DNA of 15,219 bases, taken from contig JAIOWW010000016.1 in assembly GCA_021741925.1 (NCBI GenBank), forward strand, positions 1-15,219, in the 5' to 3' direction. The DNA is from Pontimonas sp. (GTDB lineage Bacteria > Actinomycetota > Actinomycetes > Actinomycetales > Microbacteriaceae). Below are positions 6,315 through 14,000 of the stretch, piece after piece. The notes beneath the pieces are model-generated. The model was given only the letters and a program-made list of their open reading frames with translations, did not search any database and was not told the DNA's origin. How positions within the stretch are numbered: the first letter of the stretch is position 1; each line of letters opens with the position of its first letter. Both the position numbers and the translations under genes were made by a program.

Positions 6315-7630
6315 GGCAGGGGCACTTCGCCCGTACTGGCCTGGTCGATTTCTGCTCGAACAGCCTTGCGCTCCAGCCATCCCTCTGTCGGTGACACGCG
6401 GATCCAGGTGACCCGTTGGTGTCGGCCCTCGGGTTTCTCAGCGACCATGATCAGGTCCTGGGTGGAGGCCATCGAGCCACCTTCTGGAAGTCGCCCAATC
6501 AGTTTGGTCAACAGCCCGCCGACTGTGTCGACATCTTCTTCGTCAATGTCGATGTCGTAAAGATCCTCGAGATCGTCCACAGAGTACTTGGCCGACACCC
6601 GATAGCTGTCAGGTCCGAGAGGATAAATATCGTCGACTTCAGTGTCGTATTCATCGGAGATCTCTCCGAGAAGCTCCTCGATCAGGTCCTCAAGAGTTAC
6701 TAGCCCGGCAATCCCGCCGTACTCATCGACCACCATGGCCAGGTGGTTTTGTTCCCGCTGCAAGAACCGCATGGTGTCATCGGCGTTTTTGCTCTCCGGA
6801 ATGAACAAGGCAGGTTTCGCCAGTGTCGCGATAGGTTTCTTGAGCGCTGCTGCTGGTTTCTCGTGCTTAATCCGAGCCACATCACGGAGGTAGCAGATTC
6901 CGATGACCTCGTCGCTATCTTTCCCAATCACAGGCATACGAGAAACACCCTTGTCCAAGAACACCGTCATGACGTCGTTGATGCTGTCGTCGGCGTCCAC
7001 GGTGATCATGTCCGTGCGAGCAACCATGATTTCTCGGACGATAGTGTCGCCGAAATCGAAGACCGAGTGCAGAAGCTCTCGGTCTTCCTCTTCGAGCATG
7101 TCTCGTTCGGTGGCTTCATCCACCCAGTTTCGGAACTGGTTTTCACTGGTCACGGTGGCAGTCCCGCCGACACCGGGAGTCACAATATTTCCCAACACCA
7201 CAAGCCCCTCGGCCAGTGGACCAACCCCGAGGCGAACTCCTCGCACCAGACCACCAAAAATCCTCACCATGAGGAGCGCGTTCCTCGCTCCCACCGCTCG
7301 GGGGCTTGATCCCACCACCACAAAAGACACCCCGGTCACGATTGCCCCCGCCACCAGCAGCACCTGCCACCACTGCGACAACCACATCGAGGCGGCAAGA
7401 GTAATCAAGACCGCCGCGATGGTGTCCACCAACACGCGAAGGAAACGCAAAGCGGTGAGGTGAGCGGGTAAGTCCGCGGCAATGCGGTGAAGCGCTTGAG
7501 GTTTGCGCTTGGTCGCCGCCTCCTCGATCAAGTCGTTCTTCCCTACCGAGGAAAATGCCGAATCAATCGCCGTCAGCAACCCACCAATCACAATCAGGAG
7601 GATGGCAATAACCACAAACGCCAGACCCAT
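6311..7630 (-). CDS. CNNM/CorC (HlyC) family membrane protein with CBS pair
   Basis: Protein of 439 residues. The N-terminus is a CNNM (DUF21) membrane region with hydrophobic segments near residues 3-25, 70-90, 90-112 and 125-155. It is followed by a cytoplasmic CBS pair: the first CBS around VARTDMITVDADDSINDVMT, the second around the segment HLAMVVDEYGGIAGLVTLED. A C-terminal CorC/HlyC domain contains a very acidic stretch (EDLYDIDIDEEDVDTVGG). Known relatives act in magnesium or sodium-linked divalent-cation export; the old name hemolysin is not informative. The ATG at 7630 shares one base with the ybeY TAA (TAATG), and its TGA overlaps era, so it is coupled on both sides. The place between ybeY and era is conserved in Actinobacteria (compare Rv2366c). 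Transported ion not determinable from sequence. Confidence 0.9.
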   Translation of the reverse strand: MGLAFVVIAILLIVIGGLLTAIDSAFSSVGKNDLIEEAATKRKPQALHRIAADLPAHLTALRFLRVLVDTIAAVLITLAASMWLSQWWQVLLVAGAIVTGVSFVVVGSSPRAVGARNALLMVRIFGGLVRGVRLGVGPLAEGLVVLGNIVTPGVGGTATVTSENQFRNWVDEATERDMLEEEDRELLHSVFDFGDTIVREIMVARTDMITVDADDSINDVMTVFLDKGVSRMPVIGKDSDEVIGICYLRDVARIKHEKPAAALKKPIATLAKPALFIPESKNADDTMRFLQREQNHLAMVVDEYGGIAGLVTLEDLIEELLGEISDEYDTEVDDIYPLGPDSYRVSAKYSVDDLEDLYDIDIDEEDVDTVGGLLTKLIGRLPEGGSMASTQDLIMVAEKPEGRHQRVTWIRVSPTEGWLERKAVRAEIDQASTGEVPLP

Positions 7631-8082
7631 TAGCGAGACTCCTGAAAACTGCGGAGGATGTCACCCTGCAACCCGAACATCTCTTTCTCTTCTTCCGGTT
7701 CAGCATGGTCAAAACCCAAAAGATGGAGCATCCCGTGCACGGTCAGCATGTGGAGCTCATCCATCACCGAGTGTCCCGCCGCTTCCGCCTGCTTTTCTGC
7801 GACCGTGGGGCAGAGCACAATGTCGCCGAGGATACCCTCGGCAGCATCATCACCCTCAAGGCCTGGACGAAGCTCGTCCATCGGAAAGCTCAACACATCC
7901 GTGGGACCGGGCTCGTCCATCCACTGCAGGTGCAAATCCGACATTGCTTTCTCGTCCACCAGGACGATGGCAACATCCGCATCGGGGTGAACTCTCATCT
8001 GAGCCATCGCATGCATCGTGACGGCCTGGAGAGACTCCTCGTCAACGGAGAAACCGGACTCGTTCGTCAGCTCAACGGACAC
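7630..8082 (-). CDS. ybeY: Endoribonuclease YbeY (16S rRNA maturation)
   Basis: Metal-dependent RNase needed for 16S rRNA 3' end processing and ribosome quality control. The zinc site is HGMLHLLGFDH (116-126; His116, His120, His126), preceded by the conserved GPTDVLSFPM (59-68) and GDIVLCP (86-92). The start is GTG 8082: it has GAGGGGG seven bases upstream and gives 150 residues, the usual length. A longer reading from 8178 would add 32 arginine-rich residues that are only the other frame of phoH. The first 11 bases overlap the phoH 3' end, so the two are translationally coupled. The pairing phoH-ybeY-era is widely conserved in bacteria. Confidence 0.95.
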   Translation of the reverse strand: MSVELTNESGFSVDEESLQAVTMHAMAQMRVHPDADVAIVLVDEKAMSDLHLQWMDEPGPTDVLSFPMDELRPGLEGDDAAEGILGDIVLCPTVAEKQAEAAGHSVMDELHMLTVHGMLHLLGFDHAEPEEEKEMFGLQGDILRSFQESR

Positions 8083-9058
8083 GCTGTGGCCCCCTCGCTG
8101 ACTCGTGGCGCGCATACGCTTCCACAATCTCTGACACCAGCGAATGGCGCACCACATCTTTGGCCGTGAGGTACTCAAAATGAATATCCTCGAGGTCTTC
8201 GAGGATTCCTCCCACCAGCTTCAATCCGCTGGTCCCACCGGGAAGGTCAACCTGGGTGATATCTCCTGTGATGACCATCTTGGATCCAAACCCCAAACGA
8301 GTGAGGAACATCTTCATCTGCTCAGGTGAGGTGTTCTGGGCTTCATCCAAGATGATGAAGGACGAGTTCAGTGTTCGACCACGCATATAGGCCAGTGGTG
8401 CAACCTCCACCGTTCCGCTCGCCAGGAGCTTCGGAATCAAGTCGGGATCCATCATTTCGTGGAGGGCGTCAAACAGAGGGCGCAGGTAGGGGTCGATTTT
8501 GTCGGTCAACGTGCCAGGCAGGAATCCCAAGCGCTCGCCCGCTTCCACAGCAGGCCTGGTCAAAATAATGCGGTCGACCTCTTTACGCTCAAGGGCAGCG
8601 ACCGCTTTGGCCATAGCCAAGTAGGTCTTTCCCGTACCAGCGGGCCCTACCCCAAACACAATCGTGTTCTGATCGATGGCATCGACATAGTTCTTTTGGC
8701 CCAGAGTCTTGGGTCTAATCGTGTGACCGCGAGAGGAAAGAATCGGCTCGGTCAGAAAACCGGCCGCTCTCTTGCCTGTTGACTGTTGGATTTCTGCCAC
8801 TGTCGAGACATCGCGAGCGCCCAAATCGACACCGTCTCTGGCCATCTGAACCAGATCGCTCACGAGTTGGTGTGCAGTAGCGACATCATCCTCCGCACCA
8901 GAGATGGTGATCGTGTTCCCCCTGGCGACAATGACAACACCCGGGCATTCCGCCTCAACCTGGGAGAGAACCCGATCGTGAACACCCAGGACACGGATCA
9001 TGGCGACATCATCAACGTCCACGGTGAGGGACACTGAGTTGGGTGATTTAGCCGGCAA
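8072..9058 (-). CDS. phoH: PhoH-like ATPase (PhoH/YbeZ family)
   Basis: Cytoplasmic ATPase of 328 residues, of the YbeZ type that partners YbeY and probably acts on RNA as a helicase-like factor. The N-terminal region (about 20-75) resembles a small KH-like or RNA-contact domain and precedes the ATPase core: Walker A GPAGTGKT (138-145), the conserved ILTRPAVEAGERLGFLPG (165-182), Walker B IILDEAQN (235-242) and the MVITGDITQVDLP segment (261-273). The start is a rare TTG at 9058, supported by AGAGGG five bases upstream. The next in-frame candidate, GTG 9034, lacks a ribosome-binding site. The start overlaps the HIT gene by 11 bases and the end overlaps ybeY by 11 bases, an unusually symmetric nesting. 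The phosphate-starvation name is historical. Confidence 0.94.
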   Translation of the reverse strand: MPAKSPNSVSLTVDVDDVAMIRVLGVHDRVLSQVEAECPGVVIVARGNTITISGAEDDVATAHQLVSDLVQMARDGVDLGARDVSTVAEIQQSTGKRAAGFLTEPILSSRGHTIRPKTLGQKNYVDAIDQNTIVFGVGPAGTGKTYLAMAKAVAALERKEVDRIILTRPAVEAGERLGFLPGTLTDKIDPYLRPLFDALHEMMDPDLIPKLLASGTVEVAPLAYMRGRTLNSSFIILDEAQNTSPEQMKMFLTRLGFGSKMVITGDITQVDLPGGTSGLKLVGGILEDLEDIHFEYLTAKDVVRHSLVSEIVEAYARHESARGPQRVR

Positions 9059-9395
9059 GTGATCCCTCTTCTAGCCCACCCGCAAGAACATGGGCGTGGA
9101 CGTGGAAAACCGTTTGCCCACCCCCCACACCCGTGTTGAACACTAGGCGGAAGTCTCCATCAGCGTGCTCGGCGGCGAGGTCGCTGGCGACCTGCACCAT
9201 TTCCTGAAGCAAAGCGGGATCACCCGCGGCAAGCTCGGTCACATCTCTGTATTCGTCGGTCTTGGGGACAACCAGAAGGTGAACTGGAGCCTTTGGGGCA
9301 ATATCGCGCAGCGCGATGATGCGCTCATTCTGGAACACAATGTCCGCAGGAATTTCCCCTGCGATGATGCGGGAGAAAATCGAAGGCTCGCTCAT
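9048..9395 (-). CDS. HIT family (HinT-like) nucleotide-binding protein
   Basis: Small purine nucleotide phosphoramidase-like protein of 115 residues. It begins MSEPSIFSRIIAGEIPADIV, the classic start of HinT proteins, and carries the histidine triad HVHAHVL (98-104; His98, His100, His102) and the preceding FNTGVGGGQTVFH. Substrates in the cell are not predictable; family members hydrolyse AMP-lysine or adenylated compounds. ATG 9395 is preferred to an in-frame upstream start at 9431 because the family begins here. There is no strong ribosome-binding site, only TGGGG; a TAGACT hexamer lies seven bases before the ATG and could be an internal promoter giving a leaderless message. The gene lies between rsmE and phoH in the operon. 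Confidence 0.92.
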   Translation of the reverse strand: MSEPSIFSRIIAGEIPADIVFQNERIIALRDIAPKAPVHLLVVPKTDEYRDVTELAAGDPALLQEMVQVASDLAAEHADGDFRLVFNTGVGGGQTVFHVHAHVLAGGLEEGSLAG

Positions 9396-9402
9396 GAACC
9401 CC

Positions 9403-9408
9403 AGTCTA
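9403..9408 (-). promoter_or_regulatory. Possible internal -10 box before the HIT gene
   Basis: TAGACT (TANNNT pattern) at -13 to -8 from the HIT ATG, within the 43-base gap after rsmE, the widest gap inside the operon. No matching -35 hexamer is seen. It would supply phoH, ybeY and era independently of HrcA control. Confidence 0.3.
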
Positions 9409-9438
9409 GAACTTGGCTCCAGCGCCCGCACCCAGTTA

Positions 9439-10170
9439 TCACCAGCGCCCCAGGGAACTGTTCAACAGAGCAAGCGCTGCGGGACCGGCACTCGAGGTTC
9501 GAAGAACTGTGGAGCCCAGTCGCAGATCTAGGGCGCCTGAGTTCATCAGCAGCTCTTTCTCCGAGGGCTCGATTCCCCCTTCCGGCCCCACCATCACGAG
9601 CACGTTGGGCTTCCGGTCCGGGATATAGGCGGAAAGCGCATCAGGAGCGCCAGGGTCCAACAGAAGTAACTGGTGGACACCCCCAAGCTCGGCAATCTCC
9701 TGAGTGGTCATCGCCTCATCGACCGTGGGTATCCAAGGACGCAGAGACTGTTTGGAAGCTTCTGCCGCAATTTTTTGCCAACGTGCCACACCCTTGATGA
9801 CTTTGTCGCCTTTCCAGAGAGACACACTGCGGGCAGCTTGCCACGGGATGATGCGATCAACGCCAAGCTCGGTGCAGGTTTGGATCGCTAACTCATCGCG
9901 ATCTCCTTTAGCCAAGGCCTGCACGAGCCATACCTCGGGCTTAGGTCGGGGGTGGAAGGTAGTGTCCACGACCTCGAGCACTACTTCCTTAGGTCCCACA
10001 CCAGTGGCACGAGCAGTGGCGAGAGTACCCGCCCCATCACCAATAAGAATCTCTTCTCCGATACCGAGCCTGCCCACAGTCGCGGCGTGACGGGCCTCGT
10101 CCCCTACAAGTCGAGCAGGCACTCCAGCCTCAAGAGAGTCGCCCGAGGGCACGTAGTAGAGGTGGGCCAC
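9439..10170 (-). CDS. rsmE: 16S rRNA (uracil-1498-N3)-methyltransferase
   Basis: SPOUT-fold methyltransferase that makes m3U1498 in 16S rRNA of the 30S subunit using SAM. The 243-residue protein has an N-terminal PUA-like RNA-binding portion (to about 70) and a C-terminal trefoil-knot domain. In the latter, GPEGG (195-199), RLGSTVLRTSSAGPAAL (217-233) and ALAKGDRDE (85-93) are the family motifs. The more usual LRTETA is RTSSA here. GTG 10170 is the start, four bases after the dnaJ stop, with GGGGGA seven bases upstream inside the dnaJ 3' end. Its placement directly after hrcA-dnaJ2 is the conserved actinobacterial arrangement (compare Rv2374c-Rv2372c) and suggests heat-shock-linked expression. 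Confidence 0.95.
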   Translation of the reverse strand: MAHLYYVPSGDSLEAGVPARLVGDEARHAATVGRLGIGEEILIGDGAGTLATARATGVGPKEVVLEVVDTTFHPRPKPEVWLVQALAKGDRDELAIQTCTELGVDRIIPWQAARSVSLWKGDKVIKGVARWQKIAAEASKQSLRPWIPTVDEAMTTQEIAELGGVHQLLLLDPGAPDALSAYIPDRKPNVLVMVGPEGGIEPSEKELLMNSGALDLRLGSTVLRTSSAGPAALALLNSSLGRW

Positions 10171-10174
10171 CTGG

Positions 10175-11272
10175 CTATCCCCCGAAGAGGCGGTCGCGGA
10201 ACTTTTGGAAGACTCCCTGCTGCGCCCCTGCCAAGGTCGGCGCGGCGGGTTTACGAAGTTCCCGCAGCTTCTTCACGAGATCGGCTTCTTTCGCGGTCAG
10301 TTTTGCCGGAGTGAGAACTTGAACGCCGAGTCGCAAATCTCCACGGCCACTCCCGCGAAGCTTCGTGACACCGCGACCCTTGATCGTGAGGACGTCCGCG
10401 CTCTGTGTCCCCGGCTTCACCGACACAACCACGTCCCCGTCGAGCGCTTCGAGCGTCACCTCAGTGCCCTCAATCGCGTCCAAGACGTCCACCTCAATGG
10501 TGGCGATGATGTCATCCCCCGAGCGAGAGAAAATCTTGTCTCCTCGAACCGTGAACTCCAAATACAGGTCACCAGAGGGACCGCCACCGTGGCCCACTTC
10601 GCCTTGCCCGGGGAGGTGGATTCGCTGACCAGTTTCAATACCCCCAGGAATATCTACCGACAGTGAGCGGGTTGCTCGCACGCGTCCTTGACCAGCGCAA
10701 GTCGGACACGGGGAGTCGATGACCTCGCCAAACCCACGACAACTTCCGCAGGGACTCTGGGTGACCATGTTTCCCAAAACTGAGCGGACAGTTCGTTGCA
10801 GGGATCCAGTTCCTCCGCAAATGTCACAGCGACGAGCTTGCGTTCCCGGCGAGGCGCACGATCCGTTGCAGGACTCACACACCACAGCGGTGTCCACCTC
10901 GAGTGTTTGCGTCACCCCGAAGATCACATCTTTCAGATCGACATCAACCCGAAGTAGCGCATCTTGTCCCCGTTCCTTGCGGGAGCGAGGACCTCGTTGG
11001 GATCCGCCCTGCCCGAAAAAGGACTCAAAAATATCGCCAAAAGGCCCAAAGCCTCCAAATCCGGCCTGGCCTCCCATGTCGTAGTTCGCCCGTTGTTCGG
11101 GGTCAGAGAGGACGTCGTAGGCGTAGGAGACCAACTTGAACTTCTCTTCGGCATCCTCGGCGGCATTGACGTCAGGGTGGAGTTGCCGAGCCAATTTGCG
11201 ATAGGCCTTCTTGATATCTTCCGCACTGGCGTCCCGACTAACACCGAGAATCTCGTAATGGTCAACACTCAC
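10175..11272 (-). CDS. dnaJ: Chaperone DnaJ (DnaJ2, HrcA-linked copy)
   Basis: Hsp40 co-chaperone that delivers clients to DnaK and stimulates its ATPase. With GTG 11272 as start it has 365 residues. The J domain (residues 4-66) has HPD at 32-34; a short Gly/Phe-rich linker follows (about 68-90). The zinc domain has four cysteine pairs, Cys132/135, 149/152, 175/178 and 189/192, and the C-terminal substrate domains follow. The first zinc repeat reads CESCNGSC, with cysteine in place of the last glycine of CxxCxGxG. GTG 11272 lies four bases after the hrcA stop and yields the usual start just before DHYEILG; an in-frame start at 11302 would overlap hrcA by 26 bases. Actinobacteria have two DnaJ proteins; linkage to hrcA marks this as DnaJ2. 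Confidence 0.95.
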   Translation of the reverse strand: MSVDHYEILGVSRDASAEDIKKAYRKLARQLHPDVNAAEDAEEKFKLVSYAYDVLSDPEQRANYDMGGQAGFGGFGPFGDIFESFFGQGGSQRGPRSRKERGQDALLRVDVDLKDVIFGVTQTLEVDTAVVCESCNGSCASPGTQARRCDICGGTGSLQRTVRSVLGNMVTQSPCGSCRGFGEVIDSPCPTCAGQGRVRATRSLSVDIPGGIETGQRIHLPGQGEVGHGGGPSGDLYLEFTVRGDKIFSRSGDDIIATIEVDVLDAIEGTEVTLEALDGDVVVSVKPGTQSADVLTIKGRGVTKLRGSGRGDLRLGVQVLTPAKLTAKEADLVKKLRELRKPAAPTLAGAQQGVFQKFRDRLFGG

Positions 11273-11276
11273 GCTC

Positions 11277-12311
11277 TTAAGCTCTTTCCGACTCGTGCTC
11301 ACCGAGCAAACGGGACAAGTAGCTCGCCACGGCGCGGACCGCAGTCATGTTGCTGGAATAGTCCATCCGTGTCGGCCCCACCACCCCTAGCGTTGCTCTG
11401 TGTTCCGAACCTGACTGGTACGCGGATGCAAGAACAGCGGTTTCGGCAAAAGGACCGTCGTTTTCTCGACCGATGCGAGCCTGTACTTCTTCGGCCTCCC
11501 ACTTCATCTCGGTAAGGAGCTTCAAGAGAGTCACCTGTTGCTCAATAGCTTCGAGCACGGGATAGACCGAGGAAGTGAAATCATGCTCACCGCGCACCAA
11601 ATTAGCGGCCCCCGCCATCATTAAACGGTCGGATCGGTGTCCGTCCACCGCGTGCTGGAGAGCACCGCTGAGCGCTTCCATGAGGTCTTTGCGCCTGGGC
11701 GACACTGTTGCCGTGAGTCCACGCAATTTCTCGGGCATCTGAGCCAGGGACACCCCGACGAGCTGCGCGTTGAGATGTGCGCGCAATTCGGCCACCACTT
11801 CTTCATCAAGTTCTGTGGAGCACTCCACAATGTTTTGATCGACCGATCCACCATCTGTGATGAGCACTGTCATTACGCGGTGGGTTCCCATCGGGAGTAA
11901 CTCCACATGGCGGACGGTGGCAACACTCAAACTTGGATACTGCAAGATTGCAACCTGGTTGGTCAGCTGGGAGAGCAGGCGCACCGTTCGGGTGAGAGTG
12001 TCATCGAGGTCTGCCGACTCGCTGAGGAACTGCTCGATCGCCCGCCGCTGGGCCGAGGTTAAGGGCTTCACTCCGGCCAACTGATCGACAAACACCCGAT
12101 AGCCCTTATCGGTGGGGATACGCCCCGCCGACGTGTGAGGGGCGGTGATGAGCTCCTCTTCCTCCAACAGGGCCATGTCATTACGAATAGTGGCCGCAGA
12201 AACCCCGAATCCGTGCCGATCGGCAATTGCTTTAGAGGCGACGGGCTCTTTGGAGTCGATGTAGTCCTGCACGATGACGCGGAGAACCTCGAGGGCGCGA
12301 TCTGACACCAT
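11277..12311 (-). CDS. hrcA: Heat-inducible transcription repressor HrcA
   Basis: Repressor of chaperone genes that binds the CIRCE operator and is released on heat shock when GroEL is occupied by unfolded proteins. It has 344 residues. The N-terminal winged helix (about 1-75) includes VSAATIRNDMALLEEEELI and the conserved PHTSAGRIPTDKGYR; the GAF-like dimerisation part follows. ATG 12311 is preceded by AAGGAGGTG about ten bases upstream, the strongest ribosome-binding site in the window; an in-frame start at 12335 would lie upstream of this site. A CIRCE-like operator and -10 box directly upstream predict autoregulation. It is the first gene of the chaperone-ribosome operon ending at era. 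Confidence 0.96.
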   Translation of the reverse strand: MVSDRALEVLRVIVQDYIDSKEPVASKAIADRHGFGVSAATIRNDMALLEEEELITAPHTSAGRIPTDKGYRVFVDQLAGVKPLTSAQRRAIEQFLSESADLDDTLTRTVRLLSQLTNQVAILQYPSLSVATVRHVELLPMGTHRVMTVLITDGGSVDQNIVECSTELDEEVVAELRAHLNAQLVGVSLAQMPEKLRGLTATVSPRRKDLMEALSGALQHAVDGHRSDRLMMAGAANLVRGEHDFTSSVYPVLEAIEQQVTLLKLLTEMKWEAEEVQARIGRENDGPFAETAVLASAYQSGSEHRATLGVVGPTRMDYSSNMTAVRAVASYLSRLLGEHESERA

Positions 12312-12337
12312 GTCCGCTCCACCTCCTTCGGGCAAAA

Positions 12338-12364
12338 CTGGCAGTCTGACCAGTTGATTGCTAA
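12338..12364 (-). promoter_or_regulatory. CIRCE-like HrcA operator
   Basis: On the coding strand TTAGCAATC - nine bases - GACTGCCAG. The known element is TTAGCACTC-N9-GAGTGCTAA, and actinobacterial versions often have GAGTGCCAG as right arm. Each arm here differs by one base from TTAGCACTC and GAGTGCCAG, with the exact nine-base spacer. It begins at the end of the -10 box and overlaps the expected transcription start of hrcA, a typical place for repression. HrcA would thus control its own operon. Confidence 0.7.
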
Positions 12365-12369
12365 TAGTA
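12364..12369 (-). promoter_or_regulatory. -10 box of the hrcA operon
   Basis: TACTAT fits TANNNT and abuts the CIRCE-like element, which would place the transcription start within the left arm. No recognisable -35 hexamer lies 15-19 bases upstream; that stretch holds the self-complementary AGCCCGGGCT. A 5' untranslated region of about 45 bases with a strong ribosome-binding site follows. Confidence 0.5.
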
Positions 12370-12392
12370 GCGAGGATGCTTGAGCCCGGGCT

Positions 12393-13613
12393 TCAGGTCA
12401 GCTCTCGTGCCAAGAAATCTGCAACCAAACGCCCGTGCAGGGTCGGGATTACTCGGCCGGCCAGAAGTGCGGCCCCATCCAGGAGTCCACGAGAAACCCA
12501 TTCAGCGAGGAGGGGGCGATGCTCCGCCGAAATCAGGGTTGCATCGAGACCTTCGGCGAGGCGAATACCCAGCAAGAGGCGTTCCATCTGGATTGCCTGC
12601 TCACTCAGCACCTCTCTCGCGAGGGCAGGTGAGACACCCTGAGCCATCCGCGAGGCATAGGCGGAGGGGTGTTTGACGTTCCACCATCTGGTTCCTCCCA
12701 CATGGGAGTGCGCTCCGGGACCAATCCCCCACCAATCCTGCGATGTCCAGTAGGAGTGGTTGTGGCGAGAATGGTGCTCCGGTGTTCTCGCCCAGTTGCT
12801 CACCTCGTACCAGGAGTAACCGGCCTGGTCGACAAGCTCGTCGGCAAGCGTATACATCTCCGCGTGCAGGTCATCATCGGGCATCGCAAGCTCTCCTCGA
12901 GAGATTCGCGCTGCCAACGCAGTGCCTTTCTCGACAATGAGCGCATAGGCAGAAATGTGGTCGGGCGCTAAGTCCAGAGCGCTGGTGAGCGTCGCCTCCC
13001 AACTCTCCAACGTTTCTCCCGGGGTTCCATAGATAAGGTCCAGAGAGAGCTCAAGGCCGGCATCCTTGGCCCACTGCACCACGTCGGGAACACGCTCGGG
13101 ATTATGGGTTCGATCCAAGGTCTTGAGCACCGAAGGATCACTGGATTGCACACCAAAAGACACCCGCGTCACACCGGCAGTCTTCAGGGCATGAAGATCC
13201 TCGGCACTCACGCTGTCGGGGTTTGCCTCCACGGTAATTTCAGCGGCGTCGTCAAAGCCAAAAGACTCCCTGGCCTGCTGAAGCATTGCTGCCAGTGGTT
13301 CTGGTCCCAATAGGGTCGGAGTCCCACCCCCCACAAACACGGTGGAAAGAGGACGCGAGGGAATACCGGAGGCCTCGAGGACCCGCCGGGCGAACCGAAT
13401 TTCGGCGTTAGCTTGGGCTGGATAACTGGCCTGCGAAACCCCCTCCAGCTCAGTAGCGGTGTAGGTATTGAAGTCGCAGTAGCCACACCGCACGGCGCAA
13501 AAGGGCACGTGAATGTAGAGGCCTAAGTTTCTGGATTTCGAGCCCTCACTTGCCGAACTCGGAAGTAGGCCATCGGGCGGGGCCATGTCGCCTTCCGGGA
13601 GGGCGCTAGGCAC
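12393..13613 (-). CDS. hemW: Radical SAM heme chaperone HemW (coproporphyrinogen oxidase-like)
   Basis: Radical SAM protein that binds heme and a [4Fe-4S] cluster; relatives deliver heme to target proteins, although many are misnamed oxygen-independent coproporphyrinogen III oxidase. The 406-residue protein has the cluster motif CAVRCGYCDFN with Cys39, Cys43 and Cys46. The fourth cysteine of true HemN (CxxxCxxCxC) is replaced by Phe48, which marks HemW. GGGTPTLL follows for SAM binding, and a C-terminal HemN_C-like domain is present. GTG 13613 is taken as start because the extension MPSALPEGD resembles the usual beginning of related actinobacterial proteins as I recall them. ATG 13586, with GGAAGG just upstream, is a fair alternative. 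It overlaps the membrane-protein gene by eight bases if GTG is right. Confidence 0.93.
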   Translation of the reverse strand: MPSALPEGDMAPPDGLLPSSASEGSKSRNLGLYIHVPFCAVRCGYCDFNTYTATELEGVSQASYPAQANAEIRFARRVLEASGIPSRPLSTVFVGGGTPTLLGPEPLAAMLQQARESFGFDDAAEITVEANPDSVSAEDLHALKTAGVTRVSFGVQSSDPSVLKTLDRTHNPERVPDVVQWAKDAGLELSLDLIYGTPGETLESWEATLTSALDLAPDHISAYALIVEKGTALAARISRGELAMPDDDLHAEMYTLADELVDQAGYSWYEVSNWARTPEHHSRHNHSYWTSQDWWGIGPGAHSHVGGTRWWNVKHPSAYASRMAQGVSPALAREVLSEQAIQMERLLLGIRLAEGLDATLISAEHRPLLAEWVSRGLLDGAALLAGRVIPTLHGRLVADFLARELT

Positions 13614-13974
13614 TATTCACAAACCAAATGACGTTCATGCGGACCAACATCACTGCGATAGATCCGGCGAGGAGTCCCAGCATCACGGTGGACATGATGG
13701 AGCGCTCCACGAGCGCCCAGACCGACCCCGCCAAGACCATCAGCAACGCCGTGATGAGGTACATCCAAAATTCGAGCAGGCTGCCTGTGGGTGAGTTACC
13801 GAGCGCGGGTTGAAAAATCGCGACAACTATCTGGATCAGGAGCAACGCACCCAACAGAACGATCGAACCCAACGTGTAGTCGTTCGGGGTCCGCTTGGCT
13901 ATCGCAAAGCCCACCGCGAGAAAACCAGCCAGGAGGGCAACACCCAGCTGCAGCCAGTAGAACCACTCAATCAC
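13606..13974 (-). CDS. Four-helix integral membrane protein of unknown function
   Basis: Protein of 122 residues, not recognised as a named family. It has four clear hydrophobic segments at about residues 5-27, 33-55, 67-90 and 93-118, short polar loops, few charges and no cysteines or obvious catalytic motif. The start is GTG 13974 with GGAGAGG eight bases upstream, a convincing ribosome-binding site. It sits between truB, 26 bases upstream, and hemW, which it overlaps by eight bases, so co-expression with hemW is likely. Such small membrane proteins next to hemW occur in other Actinobacteria, as far as I recall. A part in heme handling or a general membrane role would be guesswork. Base composition is like its neighbours. 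Confidence 0.85.
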   Translation of the reverse strand: MIEWFYWLQLGVALLAGFLAVGFAIAKRTPNDYTLGSIVLLGALLLIQIVVAIFQPALGNSPTGSLLEFWMYLITALLMVLAGSVWALVERSIMSTVMLGLLAGSIAVMLVRMNVIWFVNSA

Positions 13975-14000
13975 AGGGGAAGCCTCTCCACTAAATCGTT

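Noticed and set aside
10840..10880. DnaJ first zinc repeat CESCNGSC as a broken zinc finger
   Set aside because: Both metal-binding cysteines are present and only the trailing glycine is changed; similar forms occur in related DnaJ2 proteins as I recall, so function is probably kept.
12336..12355. Inverted repeat AACTGG-N8-CCAGTT upstream of hrcA as an independent operator
   Set aside because: It overlaps the CIRCE-like element, whose register and nine-base spacer match a known site better; the second symmetry may be chance.
12382..12393. Self-complementary AGCCCGGGCT after hemW as a terminator
   Set aside because: The palindrome leaves only a four-base stem end after loop formation and has no T-tract; it is too weak to call.
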